DNA from: Dyadobacter bucti
GTDB lineage: Bacteria; Bacteroidota; Bacteroidia; Cytophagales; Spirosomataceae
Length of the DNA stretch: 64,000 bases
Direction of reading: 5' to 3'
Assembly: GCF_005869225.1 (NCBI RefSeq)
Contig: NZ_SWFP01000004.1
Coordinates: forward strand, 248,001 to 312,000
Under the pieces are notes generated by a model that was not told the origin of the DNA, did no database searches, and saw only the letters and a list, made by a program, of their open reading frames with translations. Positions 62,446-64,000 of this stretch are shown in pieces. The translations under genes were made by a program, and so were the position numbers. The number at the start of each line of letters is the position of its first letter. Within the stretch, counting starts at the first letter, position 1.

Positions 62446-63963
62446 ATGAAAATCCTTAGTTATACCACCCTCGGCAGGTTGCTCCTGCTTGTCCTGACGG
62501 CCTCCTGCTGTTTATTATCATGTAAAGAAGAATACAACCACACAGTGGATGTAGCCAATCCTGTTGTCGTGAGTTTCAATCCTGTATCGGGTATTGAAGA
62601 AATATCGGTAAACAGTAACCTCGTACTGACATTTGACGAGCATGTGAAAAAAGGAACCGGTAACATTATCATCAAAGGAGAGTCTTCGACAAAAACCATT
62701 GACGTAGCATCCGAAGCGGTTGTGATCGGCGAAGATGCGCGCGTGGTTACCATCAAGCCCGGCGAACTGGAGTCAGACGAGCAGTATACGGTTACTCTGG
62801 ACCCCGGAACCCTTACCGATCTTTTGGGCAACAAATTTATGGGAAGCAATGCCGCAGCTCCCTGGACGTTCACCACAGCTGGTACCAGCGGGCCGATGGT
62901 ACTTTCGCTGTTACCTGCCAATGGAAGTAAAGACGGCTCTTTGTTTAAACTGGAACTTAACTTTTTGGCGGCTGTAAGCAAAGGGGCAGGGAATATAGCC
63001 ATTTACGGCGCCAACAATTCAAAAGTAGCTGAGGTTTCGGTAGCCAGTGCGGCTGTGATGTTTCAAAACACCAAGGTCGTTGTGAACCTGGGTACGCCCC
63101 TGGCTTTCGCAACAGCCTACTATGTGACGATTGACAATGGTGCTATCCTGGACGCAGCCGGGAAGAAATTCAAAGGATTCAAAGGAAGCACAGAGTGGAG
63201 CTTTACCACCACAAGTGGCAGCGGAAGTGATCTGATAGTACACCTGCCTCTTGATCAGGATCTGACAGATGGCAGTGGAAATAAATTCGATGCAAGCAAT
63301 GGCAGTACTGCGTCGGCACAGGTTGAGTTTATCAACGATCCGGTCCGTGGCAAAGTCGCCAGCTTTGTGGCAGGGTCGTATGCGGTATTGCCTAAGCATA
63401 ACCTGCTGAGACCTTCACTGACACAGGACTTCAGCTTCAATATCTGGATGAAATTGCCCGGTATAGGTTCTGATCCTGCACTTTTTTCCAATTCCGACTG
63501 GGATTCGGGTGGTAATCCGGGTTTGGTGCTGTGTACCGACGGCGGTGCTACCTATGCCGGCCCTGGCTCTACGGAACGGGGATGGATTGTGAAAGTAGCG
63601 GGTGGAGGAGGCCGCATGGACTGGAGAGCGGGACAAATGGCGCCGCAAGCTCCTGCATTGTCCGACAACAAATGGCACATGGTTACTGTCGTTTTTAATC
63701 AGAAAACCAAAATACTGCATGTGTTTATTGATGGTGTTGAATATAACCAGGCGACCAATGCCTTAAGTTATAATCTGAATACGTTGTTGGGCCCCTGGTG
63801 GGATGCGGCTAAGGACTATCCGTTTACGATCTGGGAAGATGGTACAGGTAAATACAATGCGGGCGACGACACCCGTAAAAACCTGGCTGGATTTGTAGAT
63901 GATATCCGGATCTACAACAAGGCCCTGACCCCGCAGGAAGTTACGGCTCTGTTTAAGAACTAG
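62446..63963 (+). CDS. Surface lipoprotein with two Ig-like domains and a LamG domain
   Basis: The 505-residue product is a lipoprotein (SCCLLSCKEEY, probably Cys26). Two SbsA-type Ig-like domains follow: VVVSFNPVSGIEEISVNSNL with EQYTVTLDPGTLTDLLGNKF, and MVLSLLPANGSKDGSLFKLE with YYVTIDNGAILDAAGKKFKG. The C-terminal half is a LamG/concanavalin-like domain (LIVHLPLDQDLTDGSGNKFD, FSFNIWMKLPG, NKWHMVTVVFNQKTKILHVF, GFVDDIRIYNKALTPQEV). LamG modules usually bind glycans. The motif DWDSGGNPG is shared with the LamG domain encoded two genes upstream. It is the last gene of the operon in the window; the 37 bases after it show nothing. Confidence 0.88.
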   Translation: MKILSYTTLGRLLLLVLTASCCLLSCKEEYNHTVDVANPVVVSFNPVSGIEEISVNSNLVLTFDEHVKKGTGNIIIKGESSTKTIDVASEAVVIGEDARVVTIKPGELESDEQYTVTLDPGTLTDLLGNKFMGSNAAAPWTFTTAGTSGPMVLSLLPANGSKDGSLFKLELNFLAAVSKGAGNIAIYGANNSKVAEVSVASAAVMFQNTKVVVNLGTPLAFATAYYVTIDNGAILDAAGKKFKGFKGSTEWSFTTTSGSGSDLIVHLPLDQDLTDGSGNKFDASNGSTASAQVEFINDPVRGKVASFVAGSYAVLPKHNLLRPSLTQDFSFNIWMKLPGIGSDPALFSNSDWDSGGNPGLVLCTDGGATYAGPGSTERGWIVKVAGGGGRMDWRAGQMAPQAPALSDNKWHMVTVVFNQKTKILHVFIDGVEYNQATNALSYNLNTLLGPWWDAAKDYPFTIWEDGTGKYNAGDDTRKNLAGFVDDIRIYNKALTPQEVTALFKN

Positions 63964-64000
63964 GGAGGCCGGAGTCTTGAAAGGCGCATGAACCGAGCAT

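Noticed and set aside
1-64000. CRISPR arrays, tRNA or rRNA genes, insertion sequences
   Set aside because: No regularly spaced repeats, no cloverleaf-like segment and no transposase or integrase frame was seen while reading.

Overview
The window looks like chromosome of a member of the Bacteroidota, probably a Cytophagales relative such as Dyadobacter. The grounds are three SusC/SusD pairs, many lipoproteins with a Cys after a short hydrophobic leader, promoter -7 boxes of the TAnnTTTG type, few Shine-Dalgarno sites, and Bacteroidota-style eCIS, DUF1501/DUF1553 and reporter-propeller kinase genes. The genus is a guess; no rRNA, tRNA, integrase, insertion sequence or CRISPR array was found.

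Region 1 (1-24.2 kb, minus strand) is an extracellular contractile injection system (eCIS) operon related to Afp/PVC and to AlgoCIS. In transcription order it holds a DUF4255 cap-type protein, an unrecognised 436-aa protein, one sheath, two tube proteins, a 59-aa DUF5908-type protein, a LysM/tube-type baseplate protein, a VgrG-like spike, a PAAR tip, a gp25 protein, two very large baseplate J-type proteins, a tape-measure protein and a giant cargo-like protein that runs off the left edge. That last protein has at least 1850 residues and carries a CHAP-like Cys/His domain, two separate DUF4157 HELTH domains, an HNH-like motif and about 700 residues of beta-rich repeats. No AAA+ ATPase is in the window; it may lie to the left. 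Upstream sit a 63-aa stand-alone LuxR-type HTH protein and a NarL-family response regulator with an altered acidic pocket. The palindrome TCATG-N5-CATGA occurs in front of both the eCIS operon and the small HTH gene, suggesting shared control.

Region 2 (25.6-33 kb) holds a tandem alpha/beta hydrolase whose first half has lost its nucleophile, a predicted outer-membrane beta-barrel, and an OmpR-type two-component system. Tandem 11-bp repeats precede both the regulator gene and the barrel gene. A divergent GntR/FCD regulator and an M14 succinylglutamate desuccinylase/aspartoacylase-like gene follow; a FadR-type operator overlaps the -7 box of the latter.

Region 3 (33.6-49.1 kb, plus strand) holds a SusC/SusD pair, a reporter-propeller histidine kinase with its LuxR-type response regulator, and a three-gene cluster of DUF1549/DUF1553 cytochrome, DUF1501 and DUF2231/cytochrome proteins. 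Two short genes then overlap tail to tail: a sigma-70 region 2 protein with no region 4, and a small four-helix membrane protein.

Region 4 (50.4-64 kb, plus strand) is one tightly packed nine-gene operon: SusC-like without its N-terminal domain, SusD-like, full SusC, SusD, a fasciclin-like lipoprotein, a DUF5007-like lipoprotein, an alkaline-phosphatase-superfamily protein with a LamG domain and an apparently degraded metal site, a small lipoprotein, and an Ig-like/LamG surface lipoprotein. It has no recognisable glycoside hydrolase, so it looks like a nutrient-uptake and surface-binding locus whose substrate cannot be read from sequence.
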